From assembly GCA_016929905.1 (NCBI GenBank), contig JAFGHX010000336.1, positions 1 to 34,784 of the forward strand: DNA of 34,784 bases, written 5' to 3'. This stretch comes from Kiritimatiellia bacterium. GTDB taxonomy: Bacteria; Verrucomicrobiota; Kiritimatiellia; JAFGHX01. The translations under genes were made by a program, and so were the position numbers. Below, in pieces: positions 7,201 to 16,074 of this stretch; the stretch's first letter is position 1, and every line of letters begins with the position of its first letter. The notes beneath the pieces are model-generated. The model was not told the origin of the DNA and searched no databases. It worked only from the letters and a program-made list of their open reading frames with translations.

Positions 7201-10200
7201 GGTCCGGCGCCGATCGATCTTGAACCCGGTTTCGTTGTCGCTCGCGTCCGTCCAGCGCAGGTCGATGCGGCTGGCGGAGGCGGCCGTGGCGACGAGACCC
7301 GAGGGCGCCGCCGGCGGGTTGCCGCCCGGCTCCACGGCGTACGTGAGCTGCACGTCGAGGAACAGGTCGCTGCTGTTGCCCCCGGACTGGTGGACCTCGA
7401 CGGCGAGCACATTGAGCCCCCGAACCAACGCGCCGGCATACGCCGTCAGCGGGAACGACTCGTAGCTCGCCGCCGTGTGGCTGGCGGCCAGGGTCCCGTA
7501 GCCGATCGTGCCGCCCGGCATCGAGCCGCGGGCCGCCTCCTGGCCGTTGAGATAGGCGACAAACCCGTCGTCATACTTGGCCAGCAGCGTCAGGTTCGTC
7601 ACAAGCCCGGGCTCCGCACCGAGCATAAAGGTCTTGCGGAAGTAGGTGGTGATGTGTTTGTTGGCCGGGTCGTCGCCGTAGCTTACGGTCGTGTCCAGTT
7701 CCGGGTAGCCGTCGTCGGCCGCGTAGCCCAGCGGCGCGTTGCCGTCCGCCCAGCGGCTGTCGTCGTAGCCGCCCGGCGCGGCGCGCCAGGCCGTGCCCAG
7801 GTCCACGCCCCGGTCGTAGTAACGCCAGCCGGCGGTGGCGGCGACGAGCACCCCCGAATTCGGCGCGCCCGGCGTGCCGCCCGCGGCCAGGCTCGCCGAC
7901 CAGTTCGCCGAATCGTTGCCGTAACCGGCCGGGTCGATCCGTTCGAGGGAAGGGCCGTCGCCGTCCGGGCTCTCCGCCCACGGGCTGTCGTCGTTGTACT
8001 TGACGCGATCGACCCGGATCCACGGAATCCCTTCCGGGTCCGGCGCGTCCGGCCGGACCAGCTCGACGCTCTCGCCGCCGTTGTCGAGCATGCCGCTGTA
8101 CGGGCCGAAGACCTGCACGCTCGCGCCGATCCCGTATCGTGCCCGGAAGTCGGCTGCATTCGTGGCGACGACCAGCACGTATTCGCCGGGGTCCATCGTC
8201 ACGCCGGCCGGAAACGCGTAGTCGACCGCGTTGGTCAGCCGCCAGGTGTTGGCGGGGTTGGCCCCGTCGTACAGGCCGACCGGCGCATCGCTCGCGTTGT
8301 ACAGCTCGACGAATTCGTCCGCGCCCACGACGGGATGATACAGGATCTCGTTGATCACGATCGGGCCGACGCGCGGTTCGGCGTTCGCCGCGCCGAGCGT
8401 GTTCGTCGTGCTCTGCGCCACGAAATCCACGTCCCCGTCGCTGCAGACGTGGCGGCCGAACGCCACGCCGTTCGCCGCCGCGCCGAACGCTTCCTCAGCC
8501 ATGTAGAGCAGATTGCCGGCGGCGTCCCAGTGCGTCAGGTAGATCTGGTCCCCGTGCGAGCTGAGCAGGAACGGGTCGTCCGCCTGGGCGGCGTTCCCGA
8601 AGTGCCGCGCCTCGTCAAACACGGCGCGGCCGCCCGCCGGCAGCGGGGTCCCGCTCGGAATGCGGTACTTGCGATAGTTCGCCACGCTGTCGCTCAGGTA
8701 CCAGCCGCCGATGTCGACGGCCGCCGCGCCGGCATTGTACAGCTCGATCGCGTCCACGTCCGGCGGATCGGTGTGCGTGAGCGCCTCGCCGATCACCACC
8801 CGGTAGGCCGCGCCGTCCTCGTAGCCGGGCGAGCCGCCGATCAGGTTGCTCGCCCGCCATCGGGCCGGGTCGTCCTGATCGCCCGTCGTGTCGGTCGGTA
8901 CCAGCGAATAGCCGTCCCCGTCGGCCTCCTCCGGCCAGGGATCCTTGTCGTTGTAACGCACGGAGGTGACCGTGCGGCCCTCGCCGTCGAGCAGCGCGAG
9001 CCGCTCGCCCCCGTTGTCCAGCCGCCCGCGAAAGACGCCGAACAGCCCGCCGCCCGCTTCGATCGCGTCCTTCCGGCCCGGATACCGGCCGGCGAACGCC
9101 GTCTCGTCGGCCACGAGCACGGCCATCTTCCCGCTCGCCAGTTCGGCGCCCGGCGCGAAGGTGTAGTCCAGCCCCCGGAACCGCATATCGGACAGTCCGC
9201 GCGCGCTCGTACCCGTGTTCTGGATTTCCAGGAACTCGTGCTCGCTGCCTTCCGCCGGGTTGTACATGATTTCCGTGAAGCGCAGCCGGTCGTAATGCCC
9301 CGTGTAATGGAAGGTGGCCGCGTGCTCCGCGCTCCACGTGCTGGTCGTCTTGTAGACACGCGCGCGAACGTGGCTCGTCTTCGCGAGGCCCAGCGGCCCC
9401 GTGTACGATTGCGCACCGGCCGCCGGCGCGCCGCCCGAGGCGCGCGGGTCCGAACCGTCGGTCGTGTAGTAGAGCACGCCACTCGTGTTCGGATTCGACA
9501 TCGTCAGCGCGAACCCGGACGCGATCGCGCCCCCTTCCCGCGCGAAGGTCGGCGGATCGAGCGACGGGTACAGCTTCCACGACACCATCGTCTGGTTCCG
9601 GCAGATGTTCACGAACCTGTCCGCATTTCCCACCATGTTGTTCACCAGGATATTCGTCGCCGAATGCCAGTCGGCCATGGTGAACTTGCGCCATGGCCAT
9701 TCGACCGTCTCCTTGGTGTCGCCCCAGCGCGCCGTCTCCGAGAGCCACGCCTTGGCGATGTGCCGGTGCAGGTCGTCGAAGCGGCCGAGCGCCTCGGCGT
9801 CGGTCAACGCGCCGCCGCTCTGCTTGCAGTGCTTGTACATCCGGTCCGCCCACAGCGTGCGGAAATCCGAATTGCGCCACAGACTGCGGAACGGGCGCGC
9901 GACATGCCGGTGCATTTCCGACTGAAAATCGTGCGCCGAGGGGCTCCCTTCCGTACTGGTCAGGAATTGGGGCTTGACCCAGGCGTTGCTCGTGCAGAAC
10001 CACTGCAGCCAGCTCAGCGCCGGGTTGGAGGGATCGTCGAGATTGGAGAACGCCAGCTCGGCGTCCCAGACGAAGTAGATGCCGGGCGTCGCCCCTCGGG
10101 CGGTGTCGCCGCCGTAGTTGACATGGTAGAAGTTGTTGTAGTGGTTGTCTTCCTGCCAGTCGCCGGCCCCGGCGTACCAGTAGAGCATCACGTAGTCGCT

Positions 10201-11943
10201 GAACCGCGGCAGGTCGAGGTACTGGCCCATCTCCTGATACTGCGCCGCGTTGTCCAGCGTGCTGCGCGCGCCCAGATCGCCGATCAGCTTGTCCCAGCGC
10301 GACCGGTCGCCGTTCTCGTATTCGAGGTTCTGCTCGCCGCTGCCCGACGCCTCAATGCGGCATCGGACGCAGAACCATTTCTCCTCCTCGCCGTCCAGGT
10401 ACTCGCTCGCATGGTGGTGATCCGGGCGTTCGACGGGGTTGTAAACGCCCCAGTACATGCCGTTGACGTACACGTGCGCGAAGGCGCCGTGGCTGCCCAT
10501 GCCCGACATCGCCATCTGCGTCTCCTTCATCCACAAGTCGCGCGCGCCGGTCGTCTTCTCCTGCTGCTGCTGCATCCACCCGCACAACGAGCGGTTCTTG
10601 CCGCCGCGCAGGTAGAGGCGGTCGTAGCGGCCGGCATCCGAATCCGTATGATGCAGGCCCATCTCCTCGAAGAAGGGATAGTTCAGCTTGGCGGGCCCGA
10701 ATTCGCGCGAGAACTTGAACTTGATCGAACGCTTGAACGCGTTGCCGCCGAACAGGCCGACCCCGCAGTCGATCTGAAAGCCCTCGCCGCCCTTGGTGGC
10801 GGTGTAGCCGGGCGGATAGATCAGCTCGGCCGAGCCCTGCTTCCACAGCCCCTCCGCCGCGTCGCGCGTTGAGCCGAACAGGGACGGGCTGCCGGTGAAC
10901 GCGTCCGAGCGGCTCAGCGTCACGGAGATGGCGGGAATCGACAGCAGCGACGCCTGGAACTGGCCGTTCCAGCGCGAGTCGTTCACGATGGTCGGCTCCA
11001 TCCCGTAATCGCCGCGCACGGTCTTGCTGCCTTCCGTGCCCCAGTAGGAAGGGAACCCGGACGGCGGACTCTCCGCCTGGTTCTCCACGTTCTTGACGAA
11101 GACGTAGGTGTGCGTGTCGATGTCGGTGGATTCGTAGCCGCCCTTGCAGGCCAGCGCGCGCAGGCAGACCGCCGAGCGCGTGTCCGTGATGCTCACCACC
11201 ACGCTCGTGCCGCCGATCGTCCCGGAGGTCTCCGACGGCCAGTTGCAGTCCGTCGTGTACCGGATCGTCGCGCCCGGGGTCGCGGTCGTGATCGTCACGC
11301 CGAACGGCGAATCGTAGAAACCGCGGTCGGAACTGAACTTCGTGTCGGCGACCCGTTTGTAGGTGCTCAGTTGCGCGTCGAACACCGAATCGCTGCTGTT
11401 CAGCGTGCGGTTGAAGACCTGTACGGCCATGACGTTGGCGCCCAGCTCCAGGTAATCGGCCGGGAACGACAGCGCATTGGTCTCATAGGCCCCGCTCTCG
11501 TGATCGCCGGTGGCCAGCGCATTGTACAGCGGCTGCCCGTCCGGGGCATTCTCTTCGTAGACCCGGTCGCCGTTGATCCAGACGATGACCCCGTCGTCGT
11601 AGTTGATCTCCAGCCGCACCCGCGTCTCGGCGTCCAGGCTCGTGACGGAGAACGCCTTCCGCAGGAAAAACGTCGAGTAGCTGTTCTCCATGTCGGTCAG
11701 CGCCGTCTGGATCCACGCCTCGCCGTACCCGATCGGCGCGACGCCGCGCGCCCAGGCCGAGTCGTCGAAATCGTATTGCCGCCAGGCAGACCTCGGGTCC
11801 GACGCTTCCGAGGTCCCCTTCGCGTACTGCCAGGTCGCGCTCCGCGGAACCAACGTGGCCGCGTGCAACGGCAGGGCGAAAAGCACGCAGAGGGAGCCGT
11901 ATGCCCATCGCGGAATCATACGCTTGCCATGTCTATGTTCCAT
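4264..11943 (-). CDS. Giant secreted CotH-family multidomain protein
   Basis: 2559 residues from ATG at 11943, chosen for AGAGGAG 8 nt upstream and the signal peptide that follows (hydrophobic core SLCVLFALPLHAA, cleavage near residue 29). Approximate order: jelly-roll/galactose-binding-like domain (35-190, DDGVIVWINGDRVYEEN), chitobiase C-terminal-like domain (200-280), CotH kinase-like domain (310-750, including DWQEDNHYNNFY and WDAELAF), a second chitobiase-like domain (790-880), three lamin-tail domains (885-1025, 1048-1170, 1190-1360), a second galactose-binding-like domain (1370-1538), two fibronectin III domains (1542-1725), Calx-beta (1728-1840), two tandem FTAYNDL repeats (1843-2038, 2041-2238), a third galactose-binding-like domain (2250-2418), and a calcium-binding DADRDSMPDDWE/DSDGDGASNLEEY segment near the end. 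It is probably exported and adhesive or glycan-binding. CotH domains can phosphorylate proteins; activity here is untested. It lies downstream of an ECF/FecR pair. Confidence 0.88.
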   Translation of the reverse strand: MEHRHGKRMIPRWAYGSLCVLFALPLHAATLVPRSATWQYAKGTSEASDPRSAWRQYDFDDSAWARGVAPIGYGEAWIQTALTDMENSYSTFFLRKAFSVTSLDAETRVRLEINYDDGVIVWINGDRVYEENAPDGQPLYNALATGDHESGAYETNALSFPADYLELGANVMAVQVFNRTLNSSDSVFDAQLSTYKRVADTKFSSDRGFYDSPFGVTITTATPGATIRYTTDCNWPSETSGTIGGTSVVVSITDTRSAVCLRALACKGGYESTDIDTHTYVFVKNVENQAESPPSGFPSYWGTEGSKTVRGDYGMEPTIVNDSRWNGQFQASLLSIPAISVTLSRSDAFTGSPSLFGSTRDAAEGLWKQGSAELIYPPGYTATKGGEGFQIDCGVGLFGGNAFKRSIKFKFSREFGPAKLNYPFFEEMGLHHTDSDAGRYDRLYLRGGKNRSLCGWMQQQQEKTTGARDLWMKETQMAMSGMGSHGAFAHVYVNGMYWGVYNPVERPDHHHASEYLDGEEEKWFCVRCRIEASGSGEQNLEYENGDRSRWDKLIGDLGARSTLDNAAQYQEMGQYLDLPRFSDYVMLYWYAGAGDWQEDNHYNNFYHVNYGGDTARGATPGIYFVWDAELAFSNLDDPSNPALSWLQWFCTSNAWVKPQFLTSTEGSPSAHDFQSEMHRHVARPFRSLWRNSDFRTLWADRMYKHCKQSGGALTDAEALGRFDDLHRHIAKAWLSETARWGDTKETVEWPWRKFTMADWHSATNILVNNMVGNADRFVNICRNQTMVSWKLYPSLDPPTFAREGGAIASGFALTMSNPNTSGVLYYTTDGSDPRASGGAPAAGAQSYTGPLGLAKTSHVRARVYKTTSTWSAEHAATFHYTGHYDRLRFTEIMYNPAEGSEHEFLEIQNTGTSARGLSDMRFRGLDYTFAPGAELASGKMAVLVADETAFAGRYPGRKDAIEAGGGLFGVFRGRLDNGGERLALLDGEGRTVTSVRYNDKDPWPEEADGDGYSLVPTDTTGDQDDPARWRASNLIGGSPGYEDGAAYRVVIGEALTHTDPPDVDAIELYNAGAAAVDIGGWYLSDSVANYRKYRIPSGTPLPAGGRAVFDEARHFGNAAQADDPFLLSSHGDQIYLTHWDAAGNLLYMAEEAFGAAANGVAFGRHVCSDGDVDFVAQSTTNTLGAANAEPRVGPIVINEILYHPVVGADEFVELYNASDAPVGLYDGANPANTWRLTNAVDYAFPAGVTMDPGEYVLVVATNAADFRARYGIGASVQVFGPYSGMLDNGGESVELVRPDAPDPEGIPWIRVDRVKYNDDSPWAESPDGDGPSLERIDPAGYGNDSANWSASLAAGGTPGAPNSGVLVAATAGWRYYDRGVDLGTAWRAAPGGYDDSRWADGNAPLGYAADDGYPELDTTVSYGDDPANKHITTYFRKTFMLGAEPGLVTNLTLLAKYDDGFVAYLNGQEAARGSMPGGTIGYGTLAASHTAASYESFPLTAYAGALVRGLNVLAVEVHQSGGNSSDLFLDVQLTYAVEPGGNPPAAPSGLVATAASASRIDLRWTDASDNETGFKIDRRRTGTSTWERIGTTAADQTTYSDMSLPSGTTFYYMVKAYNADGNSAYSGVAAATTDAGPPAAPQSLTATAASTTRIELTWIDSSGNEQGFRIERSPNGSSGWVEIAAVAADVTSLTDNGLPPATPFYYRARAYNAAGTSPYSNIAGATTPAVTVRFSVSASNGSEGASPATLAVLLSGASIYEVRVDYAATGGTATAGGVDYTLSPGTLTFSPGQTSRSFSLTVTQDEEAESPDETVVLSLSNPANAQLGSPATHTYTIRDDDVLFTAYNDLAWFAGQLNTRITTYTRGQGGALVDYASGSALPVTVTVSDGGAGPWDFQGEPATAGDAYALFNGIVDCHGLLSYAPTNLVLSLHGLDPGRRYEFVLFGNRAEPAYTDRFTRTTIGGAASFQNLSPGAAPGDSQSVICTGSNPAGAVARFAAIDPGADGTVSFTVSDNDSKFYANAFMLKESDAGGTEEPVLEFTAYNDLMWQAGQLAANITTYAPWSVLGLATNGPLVNHADGTVLPVQVAVGTAEPFLTGYTNQGANAAAGTDAGAAFAGKVDAMGLAKGGYDLEFSGLDPARRYTLVLFGNRDNAAYTDRFAEFVISGATTFENQSSAGTQKATVSVADDLTRYCAGWNTTAGYVARYADIDPGADGRMRMTVQGVDAYLNAFMLQAYGAAGEEETTNSVPSGATWRYARGTAEASGPATAWRAAAFDDSGWAAGPAPFGYGSASFGTTLSDMQNSYGCLFLRRTFDVPEPGLISEVRLQGTYDDGFIVWINGREAERLNVAGAPGTFVPFDAFAANVVTDALPWSASLTGANLPNLVPGPNIMAVQVFNQTLGSSDLCFDVELALVRELLTPDEDADRDSMPDDWEIARLGGTGVAHNADSDGDGASNLEEYIAGTDPASTASTFAVSISASAGEMRVAFPTVVAAGTGYDGLTRHYALQQCSAAINDGVWDSVPGWSDVPAAGSALIYTNTSPAADTWYRARTWLE

Positions 11944-12120
11944 CTCTCGTATCTCCTCTTGACTTAGCGCTTCCCAATTGACTGTTCGCAGCACAAACCG
12001 TGCCAACCCCGCGCCGAGGCGCCATTTCGGCCGGCCCCTGTCCGCCCCCGCCAGCCTCCACGTCCGGCCTACCACATGTCGTGGCTTCCCGCACACGCGC
12101 TGCCTCATCTCCGCCGGCCT

Positions 12121-12171
12121 CGCCTCTCAGTTTCTCAAAACTGAGAGGCGGCCTTCTCCCGATTGAGAAGG
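12121..12171. terminator. Tandem hairpins between the FecR gene and the CotH gene
   Basis: A perfect 13-bp stem (CGCCTCTCAGTTT, loop CTCA, then its complement) spans 12121-12150, followed at once by a second 7-bp hairpin CCTTCTC/GAGAAGG (12152-12171). They lie 24 nt past the FecR-like stop codon on the - strand. There is no long T-run, so they may be terminators, mRNA-stabilising hairpins or a dispersed repeat. The remainder of 11944-12194 shows no gene. Confidence 0.55.
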
Positions 12172-12194
12172 AACGCGTGCCGTATGGTGCGTGT

Positions 12195-13934
12195 TCAGCG
12201 GCGCACCATGCCGGCGTAACGTGCCTGGCCGTCCTGATAATTGCGGGCGACTTCGTCAGGCGGCAACGCGCGGCTGAAGATCGCCACGTAGCGCAAGACG
12301 CCGAGCCAGGACCGCACGCCGGGCTCGGTTCCCTCCGGCTCATCACCGAGCACGAGCGGGAAAGCGGGGTTCCAGTTCGAAAAGTCTCCGGGCACAAGCA
12401 CGGGTGTTTTCCACGACACGGTCCGGCCCGCGTCGTAGTCGAGCGTTCCGGCCAGCCTGTCGAGCCCGTTGACGAACAGGCGCGCGACGCCGTTGCGATC
12501 CCGGGTCAACACCAGGTGATACAGCCCGGGCACGATGTTCCAGGGCCGGCACAAGAGTTCGGGCACGCCGTTTTCGTTTGTCGCCGTCGTGCGCAGCCGT
12601 GCGGCGTAGCCCGTTACGGCTTCGCCGAGTGAGAAATTCCTGTTGTACGGATCGCTCGACAGCGAGACGATACGGCGGAACTCCTTTCCGGCGCGGGCTG
12701 CGCTGGGCTGGCGGCCGACGGTTCGGACCCAGACTTCGACGCTCAATTCGTTGCTGGCCCGGCAGGCCTCGACGATCTTGCGCGCCGGCTGCTCCGAAGC
12801 GATCACGGTCGGCCGGCGCAGGGCGAGTCCGCCGTCCGTGAGCCATTCGACCGTTTTCGGATCGCGAATGCGCAGATCCAGCGCGCGGCCGGTATTCGAA
12901 ACGTCCCGCACCACGGCACCGGCGCGCTCATCGAACGTGTACCGGGCGAGCAACCCGGTTGGCGGCGCGGCAGGCCCGCCGCCGGGCGCCTGGCCCGTCT
13001 TGGCGACATCCAGACGGCCGTCGGCGCCGGCGACGGCGCGGTATCCCTCACGCAGCGGCGCGGCTCTGCCGCTGCGCACGTTGCGGACGTGCAGTTCGCC
13101 CCTCATCACCTCGACGACGGTCTGCGTCCCGTGCATGACAACCGAGAAACGAGTTCCCACGACCCGGATTTCGGCGTGCGGCGTGCCGAACAGCAGTGCC
13201 TGCGCCGGCGCCCCCGCCAAATCCGCGGTGATCGATCCGGTCACCACGAACCCGTGGAAGACGGACGGCTTGCCGGCCGGCGTCACGGCCGGCGACGTCA
13301 CGCCGAGCTGCAGTTCCGTATCGGCGCCCATTTCGATAGTCCCGGCCTCCGGATACCGGAGCACGGCCTCGCTCCCGTTCCCCCCGGTGGCGACGGTTTC
13401 GCCGGCGCGCAGAGCGGCACCCGCCACGGCGGCGCGCCGTTCCCCCGCGCGGCCGACGGCGACCGAACCGCGCACCTGCGCCAGAATCGGCATCGCGCCG
13501 CCGGCCGGCGGTGTCTCCCCGATCTTGAGCTGCCCTATCCGCATGCCGATGAACAACCCGACCGCGACGAGCACCGATGCGGCGAGCGCGGTGCGCCACC
13601 AGCTCCGACGACGGGCGGGGGGGCTCCAGCCGGGCCGCTCGCCGGCCATGCCGCGCCGCCTCGGGCGCGGGTGCATTTCCGCCCGCCATTCCTGTTCTTC
13701 ACCGTCTTCACCCGGCAGAACCCGCCCCATGCCGTCTTCAGATTGCGCCACGCGTGCGTGCTGGTCCGTCACCAGGCACTTGTGAATGCCCACGTGCAGG
13801 ACGGACAGCTCGGCGAACCGCCGGGCCGCTTCCGGATCGGCCCGCAGCCGTTCCTTAACCGTTTCCGCGCCGGCCGCATCGAGTGTGCCGTCGAGGTACT
13901 GCCACGCCAATCTCTCGAATTCGGCGGGGTTCAT
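12195..13934 (-). CDS. FecR-like anti-sigma regulator with C-terminal LamG domain
   Basis: 579 residues from ATG at 13934, with AGGAGG upstream. The N-terminal 60 residues (FERLAWQYLDGTLD, RRFAEL) are the short cytoplasmic anti-sigma-like region. One membrane helix lies near 109-135 (WWRTALAASVLVAVGLFIGM). A FecR domain follows from about 147 (ILAQVRGSVAVGR, TVVEVMRGELHVRN). A concanavalin/LamG jelly-roll domain fills about 325-575 (GLLARYTFDERAGAVVRDVS, WNPAFPLVLGDEP). This layout is typical of PVC bacteria, where the LamG end may sense a glycan or wall ligand outside the membrane. The start codon overlaps the sigma-factor stop by 4 bp (ATGA), so the two are translationally coupled. It probably holds or activates the partner sigma factor at the inner membrane. 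Confidence 0.88.
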   Translation of the reverse strand: MNPAEFERLAWQYLDGTLDAAGAETVKERLRADPEAARRFAELSVLHVGIHKCLVTDQHARVAQSEDGMGRVLPGEDGEEQEWRAEMHPRPRRRGMAGERPGWSPPARRRSWWRTALAASVLVAVGLFIGMRIGQLKIGETPPAGGAMPILAQVRGSVAVGRAGERRAAVAGAALRAGETVATGGNGSEAVLRYPEAGTIEMGADTELQLGVTSPAVTPAGKPSVFHGFVVTGSITADLAGAPAQALLFGTPHAEIRVVGTRFSVVMHGTQTVVEVMRGELHVRNVRSGRAAPLREGYRAVAGADGRLDVAKTGQAPGGGPAAPPTGLLARYTFDERAGAVVRDVSNTGRALDLRIRDPKTVEWLTDGGLALRRPTVIASEQPARKIVEACRASNELSVEVWVRTVGRQPSAARAGKEFRRIVSLSSDPYNRNFSLGEAVTGYAARLRTTATNENGVPELLCRPWNIVPGLYHLVLTRDRNGVARLFVNGLDRLAGTLDYDAGRTVSWKTPVLVPGDFSNWNPAFPLVLGDEPEGTEPGVRSWLGVLRYVAIFSRALPPDEVARNYQDGQARYAGMVRR

Positions 13935-14458
13935 AGCCCGACTTCCTCCTGCGAGAGCCGCAGCCGAATGCATTGCTCGAGCTGCTTGCGGATTCGGAAC
14001 AAGGCCACGTCGATGGCCTGGACGCTCTTTCGGAAAATCTCCGCCAGATTGATGCTGCTCTTGCGCTCGCAGTATTTCAGGTTCAGCATTCTGCGCTGAT
14101 TCTCGGGCAGCCCGCGGATGCAAACATGCAGCGCGTCCACCATCCGCTCGCTGCGATAGGCGGCATCCACGCGCTCATGGGCGTCCGCCAGCCGCTCCAG
14201 GACGTCCTCTTCAAGGAGCACGGGCTGTCGCTTCTTCGCCCGGGCGTGGCTCCACGCCACACGTGTCAGCACGGCCCGGCCCCAAGCGCCGAAAGAGGTG
14301 CCCTGCTTGAACGTACCGAACTTCTCCCACATGATGACCGACGCCTTCTGCAGGACCTCCTCCGCCTCTTCGTGTTTGCCGAAGATCGTGAAGGCGAAGG
14401 CGTGGAAACCCGTACTGTGGGCTGCCAGAAGCTTTGCGAATGCGTCGCGCTGGTCCAT
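13931..14458 (-). CDS. ECF sigma-70 family RNA polymerase sigma factor
   Basis: 175 residues from ATG at 14458, with AGGAG 7 nt upstream; the frame is open 23 codons further up but without a ribosome site. Region 2 covers about 10-75 (HEEAEEVLQKASVIMWEKFG, FGAWGRAVLTRVAW), binding the -10 element and core polymerase. Region 4 covers about 110-170 (CIRGLPENQRRMLNLKYCER, then SINLAEIFRKSVQAIDVALF), a helix-turn-helix for the -35 element. The length and wording match the Rhodopirellula/Verrucomicrobium-type ECF group. It overlaps the FecR-like regulator by 4 bp. Targets are not shown by the sequence; the giant CotH gene directly downstream is a natural candidate. Confidence 0.9.
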   Translation of the reverse strand: MDQRDAFAKLLAAHSTGFHAFAFTIFGKHEEAEEVLQKASVIMWEKFGTFKQGTSFGAWGRAVLTRVAWSHARAKKRQPVLLEEDVLERLADAHERVDAAYRSERMVDALHVCIRGLPENQRRMLNLKYCERKSSINLAEIFRKSVQAIDVALFRIRKQLEQCIRLRLSQEEVGL

Positions 14459-14532
14459 GGGGCTCTCCTGCGGCTTGATGCCGATCGAAACACGGATCTT
14501 ACAGAAATTCGGCGGCGTGCGCCTCACAAATC

Positions 14533-15696
14533 TCAGCCGCCGCGCAGGAAGTCGGGATCCAGACCCTGCTCCACCGTCTGTCCGCTCGCGGAAGTCAGGA
14601 TCACGGTCCGGCGCCCGGGTCCCGGTTCAATGGATTTCACCCGGCCAAATCCTCGGGACGTGGGAGCGACAGCCATGATGTAGTTGACGGTGAACGCGGA
14701 GTCTGCGGACAGGCTGTGCGCGGTGGTAAACCCCATGGCGCTGAGCGCATTGGGTTCGGCGGATTCGGCGAGGCCATAATGGAAGTTGCCGGTCATTTCC
14801 TCCAGGGCAATCCGGTGCCTGTGCCGGCCATTCCAAGGGTACAACCGATGTCCCCCGTTGGAAAGCCACATGAGCGTTGAACACAGCACGGCAGCGTCCT
14901 TCAAGGCGAACCAGACGTAGTTCCACTGCGGGATGCTTGCCGCGCTCCACGCGAACGGCCCTCCTTGCCTGTTGATCGAGAGCATGACGTCATCATTTCC
15001 CGGCCTGGCGGGGAACCGTGACGCATCAACGAATTCGCCGGATGCGGCCGGCACCCGTTGGAGCGATTCAAACCGTGCGCCCGCTTTCAATGCGCTGTAG
15101 CTGCTCTCGCCGGGATGCAGGTCCGTTTCCGGGAACACCTGCCAATAAGCCTTTGGGCTCATGGAAATCAGCGCGCTTCCTTCCTCTTCCGGCAGTTGCA
15201 GCATGGCGTGATGGCCCATGGGCATGGCGCCTTCCATTCCCGAGATGACATGCCGGCAATAGACCGCGTTCTGGCCGTCCACCAGGGACAGGAACTTGTC
15301 GATCCGGCCCGGCCTGACCTTCGTGGTGAAACTCAGGTGCAGCGTGGTACGCCCGTTGCCCTGCTCGATTCCTTCAAATGTCCAGGGCTCGCTTGCGATT
15401 TCTCCGTGCACGCCGTGCTCTTCACCGCGGTAGACCGTGTTGTTCAAGCCAAAGGGCAGGCAGAAGAAATCCCCGCGGAACACCCTGTGCCAGCCGGGAA
15501 CGGTCTCGTCGAGCGCCTCACTGTGCCAGGGCGCGATGGAATACGGCTGAATCCGCCGGTTCTGCCGATCGAAGGTCACGGGCGCCAGCATGCCGCCACG
15601 CTCGGTTACAAATGCTTCGACGCAGTCCGAGACCACGCGCCATGATTTCTGCCCATATAGCGCGCTGCTCTCGCCGTCCCTGCCGGAAATCATCAT
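14533..15696 (-). CDS. Galactose-mutarotase-like fold protein, unknown function
   Basis: 387 residues from ATG at 15696 (a second ATG is the next codon), preceded by a G-rich stretch that can serve as ribosome site. No signal peptide. The pattern of beta strands with repeated aromatic residues, and segments such as RGGMLAPVTF near the start, VYCRHVISGMEGAMPMGHHA mid-protein and WNYVWFALKDAAVL late, resemble the aldose-epimerase/mutarotase superfold as found in uncharacterised proteins of sugar loci. I cannot identify catalytic His/Glu with confidence. It follows the GH28-like gene and the SDR remnant on the same strand and is likely in their operon, 60 bp after the remnant. A sugar-binding or epimerase role is inferred. 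Confidence 0.6.
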   Translation of the reverse strand: MMISGRDGESSALYGQKSWRVVSDCVEAFVTERGGMLAPVTFDRQNRRIQPYSIAPWHSEALDETVPGWHRVFRGDFFCLPFGLNNTVYRGEEHGVHGEIASEPWTFEGIEQGNGRTTLHLSFTTKVRPGRIDKFLSLVDGQNAVYCRHVISGMEGAMPMGHHAMLQLPEEEGSALISMSPKAYWQVFPETDLHPGESSYSALKAGARFESLQRVPAASGEFVDASRFPARPGNDDVMLSINRQGGPFAWSAASIPQWNYVWFALKDAAVLCSTLMWLSNGGHRLYPWNGRHRHRIALEEMTGNFHYGLAESAEPNALSAMGFTTAHSLSADSAFTVNYIMAVAPTSRGFGRVKSIEPGPGRRTVILTSASGQTVEQGLDPDFLRGG

Positions 15697-15756
15697 TCGC
15701 CCCCCTCGTTCTGCGATTCGGCCGTTCTGTTCATCTCACGTTTCTTTCGTTCGGGG

Positions 15757-15975
15757 TCAGATCCGGTCGACGCTCTTCATGTCCGCCAGATCGGCTGGAA
15801 AAGCAAAGGCTTTTCCCGTCGATCCGTTGGCTTCTCTCACCGCCTCATTCAATTCGCTCTCGCTCCGCGCAACGCCCATGACCTGGCACCCCTCGCCAAC
15901 CAGGCGCAGCAGGGCGGCTTTGCCGATTCCGCGGCCGGCGCCGGTTAGCAGGACCTTCTTGTTCGTCAAATCCAC
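15757..15975 (-). pseudogene. Truncated short-chain dehydrogenase/reductase remnant
   Basis: 72 residues from GTG at 15975, with GGAGG 9 nt upstream. The start is a textbook SDR Rossmann N-terminus: VLLTGAGRGIGKAALLRLV carries the TGxxxGIG cofactor motif, and FPADLADMKSVDRI matches the end of the second Rossmann unit. The frame then stops, leaving out the NAG motif, the catalytic Ser/Tyr/Lys and about 170 residues. The downstream 60 bp do not restore the missing part in any frame I could read, so an internal deletion is more likely than a single frameshift. The translation start is intact, so a short peptide may still be made. Confidence 0.8.
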
Positions 15976-16074
15976 TTGAGCGCTCCTCCTCTCTTTCGCT
16001 TGCCTTGTCGTGGGGAGTACAGCCCCTTTCGGCCCGCTCGAGGTTTTCCGACCTTTCCGACGGACCTCGCATCG

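Noticed and set aside
4405..10872. Long + strand open frame of 2155 codons opposite the CotH gene
   Set aside because: It is an antisense shadow of a GC-rich gene; the product is Arg/Ala/Val-rich without domains, while the - strand frame has a signal peptide, ribosome site and clear domains.
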